From Aliikangiella coralliicola (GTDB lineage Bacteria; Pseudomonadota; Gammaproteobacteria; Enterobacterales; Kangiellaceae), in NCBI RefSeq assembly GCF_007004725.1, contig NZ_ML660164.1, positions 124,001-188,000 of the forward strand: DNA of 64,000 nucleotides. Direction: 5' to 3'. The position numbers were made by a program, and so were the translations under genes. The notes under the pieces are model-generated. The model made no database searches. It was not told the DNA's origin and was given only the letters and a program-made list of their open reading frames with translations. Position 1 is the stretch's first letter; every line of letters starts with the position of its first letter. Of this stretch, positions 33,573 to 43,124 are shown piece after piece.

Positions 33573-36500
33573 CTAACCTTCCTTTTCCCTCATCACACTC
33601 ACTAACAATGCCGGCAGAAAACTAAGGCTTAACAAAGTAGAAAACAATATCCCGGTTAAAACAATAATGCCGACACCGCGATACAGTTCTGCACCTTCTC
33701 CCGGAATAAATACTAGCGGCGCCAAACCAAAAATCGTTGTCGCCGTTGACATTAAGATCGGCATCAAGCGTTTTTTAACCGCGTGCCTGACAGCTTCAGT
33801 GACTTGCGTACCTTTTTGCTGTAAATACTTGCGCGTTTCATCAACGATTAAAATCGGGTTGTTTACGACCGTCCCCAACAAAATTAAAAAACCTAACATA
33901 GTTATCATATCAAACGGTTGATGAATGCCACCCAAGCCTAAACTATTGAGCAAACTGCCCAGTCCGTTAACAGTGACTAAACCTAACAAACCACCGGCCA
34001 TACCAAGAGGCACTGTCGCCAAAATAAACAAGGGATATCGCCAGTGGATAAAAATTGCCACTAGCAGTAGATAACTTAATACAATTGAAATCGCAAAGTT
34101 GCTCGACAGGGAAGCCCGGGTCGATTCCAACTGATCCGCCGCACCACTGATGCTAACGATAATCCCTTGAGCTATTTTTCCCTGTTGCCAGAGTGACGGT
34201 AGCATTTCGGTTCTGATCATTTGTTCAGCGGTTTCCAGCGCCACATTCCGCGGCGGAATAATATAGACCGTGACGGTTCGATTGCCATCTACGCGACGCA
34301 CGCTATTGCTGCCTTTACTAACGCTCAAATCGGTTAGCGCGTTTAACGGCATGACTTTTCCAGCCGGGGTGATTATTGGCGAATTGGCTAGCTGGTCGAT
34401 ACTTTGTTGATTACCTGCGCTGCTAAATAAAAAGATATCGACTTTGTCGTCTTCCAAAATAAATTCATCCACATAAGCACCGTCACTCAGAGCAGACACC
34501 GAATAACCTAACTCGCTGCTGCTCAAACCCAATTCGGCGATGCGATCCCATCGAGGTTTAATTTCGATCATTGGTTGATTAAGACTTAATGATCGCGGAT
34601 CAGAATTAATTTGCGGATTTTCAAAGGTTTTTTCCGCTGCTTGATAAATGGCTTCTGCCGCCTGATAAAGTTCTGTAATTCTTGGGCCGGCGATATCAAC
34701 TGCGACCGCGCGAGTGCCGCCATCGTTACTCGATATTATTGAACCGCGAGAAGAAAATGCGCGCATTCCTTCATAGCTTTTAAATTTTTGTGTAATCGTA
34801 TTCATCATAGTCTGAATATTGGCGTGGTCGACTGGCGCGCTTAAAACCCAGATGCGGCTCACGGCAACTCGCATACTGTAATAGGCGAGGGGCGGCATAT
34901 CGGTTTTGCCGTTGATGAAGTCCTCTTCTGAGGCATTAACGTGACTGTCAAAATAGGTTCTCAGCTCGACGCCAATCTCTTTCATTTGTGACAGGTTATA
35001 ACTGGGTGGCGCGATCATCATGGAAAAGGCTTTGGGTTCTTCACCTTCCGGTAAATATTCTGCTGCAGGCATTAACCAATAGGCGGCGCCCATGACGGTG
35101 ACGATTATAGCGGCTGCTGAAATTCTGGCTTTTTGTTTACTCTGAATAAAAAAATCGACAAACTTTAACCATTTGTCAGAGAGTTGAATTTGCTGCGCGT
35201 CATCAACAGCATCTTTTTTACTGACGTTAGCTAAAGCGACGGGAACGACAAAAATAGCGACCAGCATTGAGGTAATAATGGCTGCGGAAATGGCGATTGC
35301 AATGTCTGAGTAAAGCTGCCCGGCTTCTTGTTGCACAAAAAGGATGGGGGCAAACACCAATATGGTTGTGGTGGTTGATGCGAGAACTGCTGGCCATACT
35401 TCTTGAGCACCACTGACTGCCGCTTTAAAACGAGTAATCCCTTTTTTCTTGGCTTGCATAATACTTTCTAAAACGACAATCGAATTATCGACGGTCATGC
35501 CGATGGCGAAAGCTACCCCCGCCAATGAAATCACATTGATTGTTCGATTAAATAAAAGTAAACCTAAAAATGCGGCAATAGTACATAGCGGTATTCCCAG
35601 CACGCCGATAATGGTTGCCTGAGTAGAACGCAAAAACAAATACATCACCAAGGTGGCGAGCAGGGCTCCCAGAGCTAAATTAAACCAAACATTTTGTAGC
35701 GAGCTTTGTACGTATTTAACATCATCACTGGTTAGTTTTAGTTCCAGGCCATTGTGTTGCAACAGATCCTGATTGATTTGTTCGACCACGGTTAACATCT
35801 GCGATTTAATGTCGATTACATTAGAACCTGATTCACGGCGTACCGCTAAACTTAATGTTCGTTCGCCGTTGTAGTAGGAAACCGCTCGGGTTTCAAAATG
35901 ATCCAGCTCGACAGTCGCCACGTCGCTGAGGTAGATATTAGTTTCTCCCTTGCGGGCAATAATCAGTGATTCTAATTCATCAACCTGTTTAAACCGACCG
36001 ACCATTCGGATCAGAAACCGCTCTTTACCGCCCTCAATATCGCCTGCCGATGCGTCTCGGTTGCGTTGACGAATAGCGTTACGCACTTGGGATAAACTAA
36101 TGCCTCTTTGGGCGAGTCTTGATGGATCAACTTTTATCTGGATTTGCCTGGCTGCGCCGCCGCCGACTCGGACTTCAGAAACGCCGGGAACCGTTTCCAT
36201 TCGCGGTCGCACATAGTCTTCGGCATAATCACGAATAAGGTCCATATCCAACTTAAGTGGATTGCCTTTTTGCGGGCGCAAAGTGAAGTACATAAAGGCA
36301 TTACTGGAAAAAGAACTGGCCAAGATGCGAGGCTGGTCTACGTTCTCAGGGTAGGAGGGAACCTGACTCAGGGCATTGTTAACATCTAGTAACGCATCAC
36401 TCACTTCAACACCAAACGGAAACTCTAGTTCGATCGACGCTGAACCCATTTCTGCATAAGAGGTCATGCGTTTTAAATTAGGCAGATTACGCAGATATCT

Positions 36501-36698
36501 TTCCTGCTCAATCAGAATTTCCTTTTCAACATCTTGCGGGGTCGCGCCCGGCCAACCGGTGGATACGCTGATGGTACGCACTTCCAGATCGGGGATCATT
36601 TGCACTGGAATTTTTAACGCGCCGACAACCCCTAAAATAGTCACAATAAAGACAATAACGGCGACTAAGGTGCCATGTTTAACAGCTGACTGAAACAC
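33573..36698 (-). CDS. RND-family efflux transporter, inner-membrane pump
   Basis: A 1041-residue HAE1/AcrB-class proton-driven pump. It has the N-terminal helix (FQSAVKHGTLVAVIVFIVTI), large periplasmic loops after TM1 and TM7, and conserved TM4/TM6 and TM10-12 blocks (GVAFAIGMTVDNSIVVLESI, TMLGFLILLGTVVNNPILIV). The GTG start shares one base with the stop of the upstream adaptor gene, so the two are translationally coupled. No TolC-like outer-membrane gene is adjacent, so a remote channel is probably used. Substrate unknown; a Fur-like site ahead of the operon hints at iron or siderophore-related control. Confidence 0.92.
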   Translation of the reverse strand: MFQSAVKHGTLVAVIVFIVTILGVVGALKIPVQMIPDLEVRTISVSTGWPGATPQDVEKEILIEQERYLRNLPNLKRMTSYAEMGSASIELEFPFGVEVSDALLDVNNALSQVPSYPENVDQPRILASSFSSNAFMYFTLRPQKGNPLKLDMDLIRDYAEDYVRPRMETVPGVSEVRVGGGAARQIQIKVDPSRLAQRGISLSQVRNAIRQRNRDASAGDIEGGKERFLIRMVGRFKQVDELESLIIARKGETNIYLSDVATVELDHFETRAVSYYNGERTLSLAVRRESGSNVIDIKSQMLTVVEQINQDLLQHNGLELKLTSDDVKYVQSSLQNVWFNLALGALLATLVMYLFLRSTQATIIGVLGIPLCTIAAFLGLLLFNRTINVISLAGVAFAIGMTVDNSIVVLESIMQAKKKGITRFKAAVSGAQEVWPAVLASTTTTILVFAPILFVQQEAGQLYSDIAIAISAAIITSMLVAIFVVPVALANVSKKDAVDDAQQIQLSDKWLKFVDFFIQSKQKARISAAAIIVTVMGAAYWLMPAAEYLPEGEEPKAFSMMIAPPSYNLSQMKEIGVELRTYFDSHVNASEEDFINGKTDMPPLAYYSMRVAVSRIWVLSAPVDHANIQTMMNTITQKFKSYEGMRAFSSRGSIISSNDGGTRAVAVDIAGPRITELYQAAEAIYQAAEKTFENPQINSDPRSLSLNQPMIEIKPRWDRIAELGLSSSELGYSVSALSDGAYVDEFILEDDKVDIFLFSSAGNQQSIDQLANSPIITPAGKVMPLNALTDLSVSKGSNSVRRVDGNRTVTVYIIPPRNVALETAEQMIRTEMLPSLWQQGKIAQGIIVSISGAADQLESTRASLSSNFAISIVLSYLLLVAIFIHWRYPLFILATVPLGMAGGLLGLVTVNGLGSLLNSLGLGGIHQPFDMITMLGFLILLGTVVNNPILIVDETRKYLQQKGTQVTEAVRHAVKKRLMPILMSTATTIFGLAPLVFIPGEGAELYRGVGIIVLTGILFSTLLSLSFLPALLVSVMREKEG

Positions 36699-37855
36699 TA
36701 GCGCTTACCTCTGTTGTTGAAGCCGGTGACGGTGACCGGAGTGACTGTCTGGTTGTCTTTTAGTAGTTCAGTCCCCGATACGACTACTGCAGGTTCGTTG
36801 GGCAGGCCGGTGACGGCAATGCGATCCGATTCGCTTTTGATCAGGCTAATTTTATGCCGCTTAATTTTATTGGTGTTCACGGTAAAAACACTGTTGCCGC
36901 CATCGGGGTGACGCTTGAGTGCGGATCTCGGTATCCAGGTGAGTTTGTCATCCTTATTCGATAAATCGAATCTTGCTCTGGCTGACATTCCCGGGATCAG
37001 CACCTGATTGTTTGGCTGTTCGTTCTTTGGCAAAGCGTTCTCTGATAGGTCACTTTCTGATGAATTGGTTTCAGGTAAACTAATTTCTGGAAGATCAATT
37101 CTGACCTGAAGGGTGCGGCTAACTGGCTCAGAGACGGTTACAATATTAGTCAGTGGCAATCGGTATTGTTGGTCTGGTGTTGCGTCGGGAATGATCAGGA
37201 CCATCAAGTCAGATGAGGTTGAAATTGCTTTCAGATGTTCTTGAGGTAAATCAACAATTAAACGAAGTGATTTATCAGAAACTAATTGAAAAATCTGGTT
37301 TTGCTGGCTAATCCATTCACCAAGGTCCACATTACGCTGCGCAATAACACCGTCAAAGGGGGCTGTTACTGTGTGGCGTTTGACGATTTCTTTTTGTAAG
37401 GCAACTTGCGCATGGCTATTGCTTAGGGCCGCATTGGCACTTGCCAGACTCGCTTTACGCTCTGCTAATAAACTGTCGGCGACGAGCTTACTCTTGGCCA
37501 GCGAGACGACTTCATCGTATTGTCGTTTCGCTTCCTGTTGCTGAACCTGTGCCGATATTTGATTTGCTTCCGCTTGAGCCAGGCGAAGCTTTGCCAGGGT
37601 ATCGTCAAGTGATAGTAAAGCCTGACCAGCACTCACTTTGTCGCCGGCTTCGACCAGGATATTCTTAACTAATCCAGCTTCCAATGGAGCTAGTTGGGCG
37701 TCTTGTTTGGCAACGACTGTTCCGCTTAATTCCAGGGATAATTTATGGATTTCTTGTTCAGGATAAAAGACTTCCACTTGAATTGGCTCTGCCAGCGAAG
37801 TCAAAGCGATACTGGTGAAAAACAGGCTAATAATTGGAACAATTGCCTTTTGCAT
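36698..37855 (-). CDS. RND efflux periplasmic adaptor (membrane fusion protein)
   Basis: A 385-residue adaptor that links the pump to an outer-membrane channel. It has a signal peptide (MQKAIVPIISLFFTSIALTS), a lipoyl/barrel-sandwich domain split by a coiled-coil hairpin (AQLAPLEAGLVKNILVEAGD, KVSAGQALLSLDD, then HTVTAPFDGVIAQRNVDLGE), a beta-barrel domain and a membrane-proximal domain. A short acidic insert (LPETNSSESDLSENALPKNE) is unusual. It overlaps the downstream pump gene by one base and has a Fur-box-like sequence immediately upstream of the ATG. Confidence 0.92.
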   Translation of the reverse strand: MQKAIVPIISLFFTSIALTSLAEPIQVEVFYPEQEIHKLSLELSGTVVAKQDAQLAPLEAGLVKNILVEAGDKVSAGQALLSLDDTLAKLRLAQAEANQISAQVQQQEAKRQYDEVVSLAKSKLVADSLLAERKASLASANAALSNSHAQVALQKEIVKRHTVTAPFDGVIAQRNVDLGEWISQQNQIFQLVSDKSLRLIVDLPQEHLKAISTSSDLMVLIIPDATPDQQYRLPLTNIVTVSEPVSRTLQVRIDLPEISLPETNSSESDLSENALPKNEQPNNQVLIPGMSARARFDLSNKDDKLTWIPRSALKRHPDGGNSVFTVNTNKIKRHKISLIKSESDRIAVTGLPNEPAVVVSGTELLKDNQTVTPVTVTGFNNRGKR

Positions 37856-37862
37856 GTAAACC

Positions 37863-37881
37863 TCAAATGATAATCATTGTT
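37863..37881 (-). promoter_or_regulatory. Fur-box-like operator upstream of the RND operon
   Basis: The sequence TCAAATGATAATCATTGTT contains the 12-base palindromic core ATGATAATCATT and matches the 19-base Fur consensus at 14 positions. It ends 8 bases before the adaptor ATG on the minus strand, where bound Fur would block initiation. Regulation by iron is therefore likely but untested. Confidence 0.6.
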
Positions 37882-37962
37882 ATTAGCGGCTATTATGCCT
37901 CGATTGAGATTTTTACAACAGTGTTATTTGTTGATTGCACATGCGAAAGCTAATAGGAATTT

Positions 37963-37997
37963 CCCTCTCCTTTGAAGGAGAGGGCTAGGGAGAGGTG
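37963..37997. repeat. Dispersed palindromic repeat, copy 1
   Basis: A hairpin-forming sequence, CCCTCTCC-TTTGAA-GGAGAGGG, followed by CTAGGGAGAGGTG. It occurs in inverted orientation at 52511-52547. The type is common between genes in gammaproteobacteria and may act as a processing or termination signal. Confidence 0.65.
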
Positions 37998-38021
37998 GAA
38001 GTCGCAGGCTAATGTAACAAA

Positions 38022-38456
38022 CTAATCGATATTCCGTAAGTTTTCTATTAAGCAGCTTGAAACCAAAAAGAAGGTATCCAACTGTTCCTTTTCGATACCC
38101 TTTGTTAATTGTTTAGAGAACTCAGCTTCCACTTTTTCAACCTTTTCGAAAAACTCACGACCATTGTTAGTCAGTATTAAAAGTTTACTGCGCCCATCGT
38201 TCGGATTAGGTATTCGTTCGATCATCTTTAAACTACATAGTTCGTCTAAGAGCCTTTTAATTTGTGCCTTGTCCCGTTTTAAGGTTTTAGCAATATCAAT
38301 TAAGGTTGATTCTCCATCAACCCAAATTTGACGCATTGCGCGTAGTTGTTGAGGCGCAAGTTTTACGTTCAAGTTTTCTAATTTAGGGGCTATCTGTAAG
38401 CCCAGGTCATAACTCAACTGGAATACTGCTTCATGCACGCTTTGCTTGTTTTTCAT
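38022..38456 (-). CDS. MarR family transcriptional regulator
   Basis: A 144-residue winged-helix repressor. It has the helix-turn-helix STLIDIAKTLKRDKAQIKRL, the wing IERIPNPNDGRSKLLILT (the DGR block typical of MarR) and flanking dimerisation helices. It is divergent from a small membrane gene and a DUF4345-like gene. Two near-identical palindromes in the divergent region are its likely operators, so it probably controls itself and these membrane proteins. The inducer is unknown. Confidence 0.88.
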   Translation of the reverse strand: MKNKQSVHEAVFQLSYDLGLQIAPKLENLNVKLAPQQLRAMRQIWVDGESTLIDIAKTLKRDKAQIKRLLDELCSLKMIERIPNPNDGRSKLLILTNNGREFFEKVEKVEAEFSKQLTKGIEKEQLDTFFLVSSCLIENLRNID

Positions 38457-38516
38457 AAAAGGTTTCTCTTACATCCTGTTATCTAATGAATACCTCAAAA
38501 TGTTAATTTATCTTTT

Positions 38517-38564
38517 TAGTTGACAAATATCAAATAAATTGCGATAGTTGATAAATGTCAACTA
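38517..38564. promoter_or_regulatory. Twin MarR-type operators in the divergent promoter region
   Basis: There are two 20-base palindromes with 7-base arms and 6-base spacers. Site 1 (38517-38536) is TAGTTGA-CAAATA-TCAAATA, with one imperfect position. Site 2 (38545-38564) is TAGTTGA-TAAATG-TCAACTA, with perfect arms. Their centres are 28 bases apart, nearly three helical turns, which suits side-by-side binding of two dimers on one face. Confidence 0.65.
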
Positions 38565-38593
38565 ATTGTGACTCAAGTCACTTTTAAGAAACC

Positions 38594-38749
38594 ATGAGCC
38601 AATTTACACGAAAACAACTTTTAAGCAGGGTCGCTATTGCCGCTCTTGCCTACACATTTATCGAAGCCGCGGCAGCGGTCATAGGTCTCGTTTTATTCAC
38701 AGCAAGTAATAACGCTACGGCACAATATTTTATTATCAAGAGGAGTTAA
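38594..38749 (+). CDS. 51-residue single-span membrane microprotein
   Basis: A short frame, MSQFTRKQLLSRVAIAALAY onward, with a basic N-terminus and one hydrophobic helix (AIAALAYTFIEAAAAVIGLV) ending in IIKRS. Its stop lies one base before the ATG of the next gene, and its last codons contain the AGGAG ribosome-binding site of that gene, so the two are coupled. It sits downstream of the twin MarR-type operators. A true small protein is likely but not proven; the upstream ribosome-binding site is weak. Confidence 0.5.
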   Translation: MSQFTRKQLLSRVAIAALAYTFIEAAAAVIGLVLFTASNNATAQYFIIKRS

Positions 38750-38750
38750 T

Positions 38751-39149
38751 ATGATTCGTTTCGCACAGGTTTTATCTGCTATATTCGTGGTGATACTTTT
38801 GTCAGCCGCAATAACTAGCATTTTTTTTCCGGAAGCTATCAATGCCGCCGGTGGTTTTAATGTCACGACCGATTATGGAAAAACTAATCTCCGTACGTTA
38901 GGAGCACCATTGTTAAGTTTGGCCATCATAACGATATTCGCAATTTACCGAAAAGAATGGCTGTTACTTCTTCCTGCGTCTCTTTATTTCTTTTTCAATG
39001 GTTCTGCTCGAGTCATTTCTTTATTTAACGAACAGTATGATCCAGTCATGATACGCGGCTTAGTTTTTACATTTAGCCTATTTGTTTTATCGCAAGTCGC
39101 ACTTCATATTTTTAGGCGCGCCAGTAAAGATTTGAACTCAAGCCATTGA
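38751..39149 (+). CDS. DUF4345-like four-helix membrane protein
   Basis: A 132-residue inner-membrane protein with four predicted helices (FAQVLSAIFVVILLSAAIT, LGAPLLSLAIITIFAIY, LLLLPASLYFFFNGSARVI, GLVFTFSLFVLSQVALHIF). The loop after helix 1 (FFPEAINAAGGFNVTTDYGK) fits the DUF4345 pattern. AGGAG lies 5 bases upstream. It is divergent from MarR and probably repressed by it. Function unknown. Confidence 0.7.
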   Translation: MIRFAQVLSAIFVVILLSAAITSIFFPEAINAAGGFNVTTDYGKTNLRTLGAPLLSLAIITIFAIYRKEWLLLLPASLYFFFNGSARVISLFNEQYDPVMIRGLVFTFSLFVLSQVALHIFRRASKDLNSSH

Positions 39150-39194
39150 AATATAATCCTGGCTTTATTCTTATTTGTAGCGGTTGCGATAAGC

Positions 39195-40643
39195 TTAAAT
39201 GCAAACCTTGTTTCTACCGCTATCTTTGGCACGATATAAAGCAGAGTCGGCTCGTGAAATGATGGACTCCTGACTTTCTCCATTTTCCCAGCCGGCGACA
39301 CCAAAGCTGGCAGTGACTTTTCCGAGTGGTGAGAATTCGGTATTGGCTAAAGTTGATCGGAGTTTTTTGGCAACCAGCTGTGCTTTATCAATATCGGTTG
39401 AAGGGCAAATGATCAAAAATTCTTCGCCGCCCCAACGCCCGAGAAAATCGTTAGTGCGTAAATTCGATTGTATTGTTTGGGCTATCTTTTTTAATACACC
39501 ATCTCCAACAACATGACCATATTCATCATTGATATTTTTAAAATGATCAACGTCTAACATGATGACAGAAAGTGGGGAATGGTATCGTTTGCTCTTTTCA
39601 ATTTCCTGGGTAAACGCTTCATCCATTTTTAGACGATTATAGACGTTGGTTAATGGGTCCGTTACCGAAAGCAATTCTAGTTTTCTTTGAGAGTCTGTTA
39701 GTTTGGCATTGAGTGTTTTTAAATAACGATTCCACCAAACGAGAATTAACACCACAAAAATAACCGATACTGCGACCCCCCAATATTTTTGATAATCGAC
39801 ATCCGGATCGTAACTCACAACGGCACCTTCGGTCATGAACTCTTCGATAAGTCTTGGGTTAGTTGCAATTAGTGATTTTTCTAAAATATTATGTAAGGCG
39901 CTATCTTCTCTGCGCGTAGCAAGTGATGCAATATCATCATAAATGGGAGGAAGTACGCCAACGACCTTTAGTTCTCTGACTTGTTCGTTGTTAAACAAAT
40001 TGGCGGCAGAATATAATGAAACGATTGTGCCGTAGGCTTTATCTTGCAATATATAATCGATTTCGTCCTGAACGGTATCGACATAAACAAACTGAACATT
40101 GGGATGGGTTTTTCTTACCTGGGTGACCGCATAATTACTTTTCAGCATTGCGAATATTTTATCAGAGACTTCGTCTAAATCTCTGATATAAGGTTCTTGC
40201 TTTTTAGCGACGACAACACGTTTTATTCTCACGTAGGGTCGAGTGAAATTCATGAGCTTGCTGCGGGCTTCTGTCTTTGTCGCCCAGGGTAAGATGTCGC
40301 AGCGTCCAGTCTTCAGACCTTCGAGTGATTTCGCCCAGGAAAGCAGTGGCGTTGCTTCGAATTGAAGCCCGCTTTTATTCGCGATTAAGCTCACAATACC
40401 AATGCTGGCATCATTACTTGCCTGTTGAATCACATTACATACTTTAAATATTCTGTTGCTATCTATTAGCGCTCTTTCCTCTGGTGTGAAAATTTGAGAG
40501 GAGTAAAGAGGCTGGTTATCCGACGGGCTAGAAGGCTGTTTATTAAGAGAAGTCTCTGTATCTTGGGCAAAAACTAGACAGTTCATGCTTATTAACGCGA
40601 GGTTCAGTAGTAATAATGTGATATGAACGAATTTTGTCATCAA
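39195..40643 (-). CDS. Diguanylate cyclase with periplasmic SBP_bac_3 sensor
   Basis: A 482-residue membrane protein that makes c-di-GMP. It has a signal or anchor helix at the N-terminus, then a periplasmic amino-acid-binding-like domain (ERALIDSNRIFKVCNV, LLSWAKSLEGLKTGRCDILP). A transmembrane helix (WGVAVSVIFVVLILVWW) leads to a GGDEF domain with the active-site variant GGEEF in GRWGGEEFLII. An RxxD inhibitory site (RTND) lies five residues before GGEEF, so product feedback is expected. The ligand may be an amino acid or small solute. It stands alone. Confidence 0.92.
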   Translation of the reverse strand: MMTKFVHITLLLLNLALISMNCLVFAQDTETSLNKQPSSPSDNQPLYSSQIFTPEERALIDSNRIFKVCNVIQQASNDASIGIVSLIANKSGLQFEATPLLSWAKSLEGLKTGRCDILPWATKTEARSKLMNFTRPYVRIKRVVVAKKQEPYIRDLDEVSDKIFAMLKSNYAVTQVRKTHPNVQFVYVDTVQDEIDYILQDKAYGTIVSLYSAANLFNNEQVRELKVVGVLPPIYDDIASLATRREDSALHNILEKSLIATNPRLIEEFMTEGAVVSYDPDVDYQKYWGVAVSVIFVVLILVWWNRYLKTLNAKLTDSQRKLELLSVTDPLTNVYNRLKMDEAFTQEIEKSKRYHSPLSVIMLDVDHFKNINDEYGHVVGDGVLKKIAQTIQSNLRTNDFLGRWGGEEFLIICPSTDIDKAQLVAKKLRSTLANTEFSPLGKVTASFGVAGWENGESQESIISRADSALYRAKDSGRNKVCI

Positions 40644-40925
40644 ATTAGGAATACCTTGTTTAGTCTATACACTTCGACGAACAGTTACCTTAATCATTTG
40701 CAAAATATCGAACGTCCTAAACCCTTATTTATCGAAACCTCTGGTAAAGTTTAGACCATATTAGCTATTTGTGGTTATTTTTAAGGTCAGGACTGTTTCA
40801 ACAAAAGATTTTGAAGAGCTGGGAGTTCAGCCATAAAGAGATTACAGGGTTAGGAGCATAGAGGGGGAGGTGCTTAGATGACTCAATATTTCCCGACTAG
40901 AAAAAAGGGGGACTTCTTTGGAGTA

Positions 40926-42101
40926 TTAACCGCTAAGAGATTTAATCGCTTGTTCCATCCCGGCCAGGGTAAGCGGATACATTTCACCTTCTACTAACTC
41001 AGTGGTCATTTCAATACTATAGGTGTAGTGCCAGTATTTTTCTTCCACCGGGTTTAGCCAAACTACTTTGTCAAAGCTAGCTTTAAGTCGTTGCATCCAA
41101 ACATAACCTGGCTCTTCGTTCATATGCTCGACACTGCCGCCTGGATGGGATATTTCATAAGGTGACATTGAAGCATCACCGATAAAAATCACTTTATAAT
41201 CGCTACCATAAGTTCTCAAAACTTCTTCCAATGGAATATTTTCAGTGTATCTTCTTGCATTATTTTTCCACACGTTCTCGTAGATAAAATTATGAAAATA
41301 ATAATACTCAAGATGTTTAAATTCAGTCTTGCAAGCAGAGAATAACTCTTCGCAGATTTTGATGAAGGGATCCATTGAGCCGCCAACATCTAGGAAAAGT
41401 AATACCTTAACTGCGTTATGACGCTCGGGAACCATTTTAATATCTAGCATGCCGGCGTTCCTCGCCGTGCTGCTAATCGTATCATCCAGATCGAGTTCGT
41501 TGTGGGCTCCACTTCGGGCAAATTTTCGTAATTTTCTCAAGGCCATTTTTAAATTTCTGGTGCCCAGCTCAACGCCGTCATCTAAGTCTTTAAACTGCCT
41601 TTTTTCCCAGACTTTAACCGCAGACTTATTCCGGCTTTCGCCACCGACACGAATGCCTTCGGGATGATAACCGCTGTGACCAAAAGGGGAGGTGCCACCA
41701 GTGCCGACCCATTTATTACCACCGGCGTGGCGTTCTTGTTGCTCTTTTAATCGCTGCTTAAAAGTTTCTAGCAGTTTTTCAAGACCGCCTAAGGCTTTTA
41801 TTTCAGCTTTTTCTTCCTCAGATAAATGTTTCATAAACTCTGCGCGTAACCAATCTTCCGGGATCAATGCTTCTAAAATGTCATCGATACTTTCAAGTTC
41901 GTTGAAGTAGAGTCCAAAGGCTTTATCAAAGCGGTCAAAATATTTTTCATCTTTGATCAGACATAGTCTTGCCAATAAATAAAAATCGTCCAAACTACAA
42001 AAGGCTAATCGCTTTTGCATCGCTTCCAATAAATGCAGCAGTTCTTTTATAGAAACAGCTAGCCCCATTTTTTTGAGTGTATAGAAAAAGTCAATTAACA
42101 T
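40926..42101 (-). CDS. VWA/CoxE-like protein
   Basis: A 391-residue cytoplasmic protein with a helical N-terminal half and a C-terminal von Willebrand A-like domain. It has the MIDAS-type variant FLDVGGSMDPFI and, later, IFIGDASMSPYEI. Proteins of this CoxE group pair with MoxR-type AAA ATPases to remodel or assemble metalloenzyme or envelope complexes. The MoxR gene is 56 bases upstream on the same strand. The client complex is not visible in the window. Confidence 0.85.
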   Translation of the reverse strand: MLIDFFYTLKKMGLAVSIKELLHLLEAMQKRLAFCSLDDFYLLARLCLIKDEKYFDRFDKAFGLYFNELESIDDILEALIPEDWLRAEFMKHLSEEEKAEIKALGGLEKLLETFKQRLKEQQERHAGGNKWVGTGGTSPFGHSGYHPEGIRVGGESRNKSAVKVWEKRQFKDLDDGVELGTRNLKMALRKLRKFARSGAHNELDLDDTISSTARNAGMLDIKMVPERHNAVKVLLFLDVGGSMDPFIKICEELFSACKTEFKHLEYYYFHNFIYENVWKNNARRYTENIPLEEVLRTYGSDYKVIFIGDASMSPYEISHPGGSVEHMNEEPGYVWMQRLKASFDKVVWLNPVEEKYWHYTYSIEMTTELVEGEMYPLTLAGMEQAIKSLSG

Positions 42102-42157
42102 AATTGTGACTCATTACCTACTTGAGTTTCATCGCCCACTTAAAATTCATCACTCAC

Positions 42158-43000
42158 CTATGATTCGCGTCGAATCATAAACGCCAACTTTTCTAACAAA
42201 TGAACGTCTTGCTCATTTTTGAGTAGCGCACCATAGAGTGGTGGGATGGCTTTGGAGGGATTACGGTCTTTTAATACGCCTTCGGAAATATCGTCAGCGA
42301 GTAAAAGTTTTAACCAGTCAATCAGCTCAGAGGTGGACGGCTTTTTCTTTAAGCCGCGGACCTCTCTCACTTGAAAAAATATTTCCATGGCTTCTTTGAG
42401 TAAGGTTGGCTTTAAGTCAGGGAAGTGAACATTAATAATTTTTTCCATCGTTGCCTTGTCGGGGAAGCTAATATAATGAAAAAAGCAACGTCTTAAAAAT
42501 GCGTCTGGTAATTCTTTCTCATTGTTACTGGTGATAATGATAATCGGACGGTGAACAGCTTTTATTGTTTCACCTGTCTCATAAACAAAAAACTCCATTT
42601 TATCGAGTTCTTGTAAAAGATCGTTAGGAAACTCAATATCGGCTTTATCAATTTCGTCAATGAGTAATACCGCCTGTTGCTCAGATGCAAAAGCTTCCCA
42701 CAGCTTACCACGCTTAATATAGTTCTTAATATCGTGGACCTTATCGTCACCCAGTTGGGAGTCGCGTAGTCGAGAAACCGCATCATATTCGTACAAGCCT
42801 TGATGAGCCTTAGTGGTAGATTTGATATGCCATTGAACCAGGGGCATGTCTAACGCTGCCGCGACTTCCTCTGCTAGCATCGTTTTACCGGTGCCTGGCT
42901 CTCCTTTAATGAGTAGCGGACGCTCTAAGGTTTTAGCAGCGTTGACGGCCATTTGCAGCTCCGCGGTTGCGATATAGTTTTTTGTACCGGTAAAACTCAT
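42158..43000 (-). CDS. MoxR-family AAA+ ATPase
   Basis: A 280-residue AAA+ chaperone-like ATPase with Walker A GEPGTGKTMLAEEVA, Walker B VLLIDEIDKAD, sensor-1 IIITSNNEKELPDAFLRRC (including an Arg finger-like RRC) and a C-terminal lid domain. It works with the downstream VWA/CoxE protein as a two-part assembly or remodelling machine. Confidence 0.92.
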   Translation of the reverse strand: MSFTGTKNYIATAELQMAVNAAKTLERPLLIKGEPGTGKTMLAEEVAAALDMPLVQWHIKSTTKAHQGLYEYDAVSRLRDSQLGDDKVHDIKNYIKRGKLWEAFASEQQAVLLIDEIDKADIEFPNDLLQELDKMEFFVYETGETIKAVHRPIIIITSNNEKELPDAFLRRCFFHYISFPDKATMEKIINVHFPDLKPTLLKEAMEIFFQVREVRGLKKKPSTSELIDWLKLLLADDISEGVLKDRNPSKAIPPLYGALLKNEQDVHLLEKLAFMIRRES

Positions 43001-43124
43001 TGTGTTTCCAAAATGTTCAAGCTTGAAATTAGTCGCATTTTAGCACAAGCTAATCGACAGAAGGCAATAGCGTTTATTTCCCAAAATCGTTACACTTGCG
43101 CCAAAATATACAAAAACTGAATTT

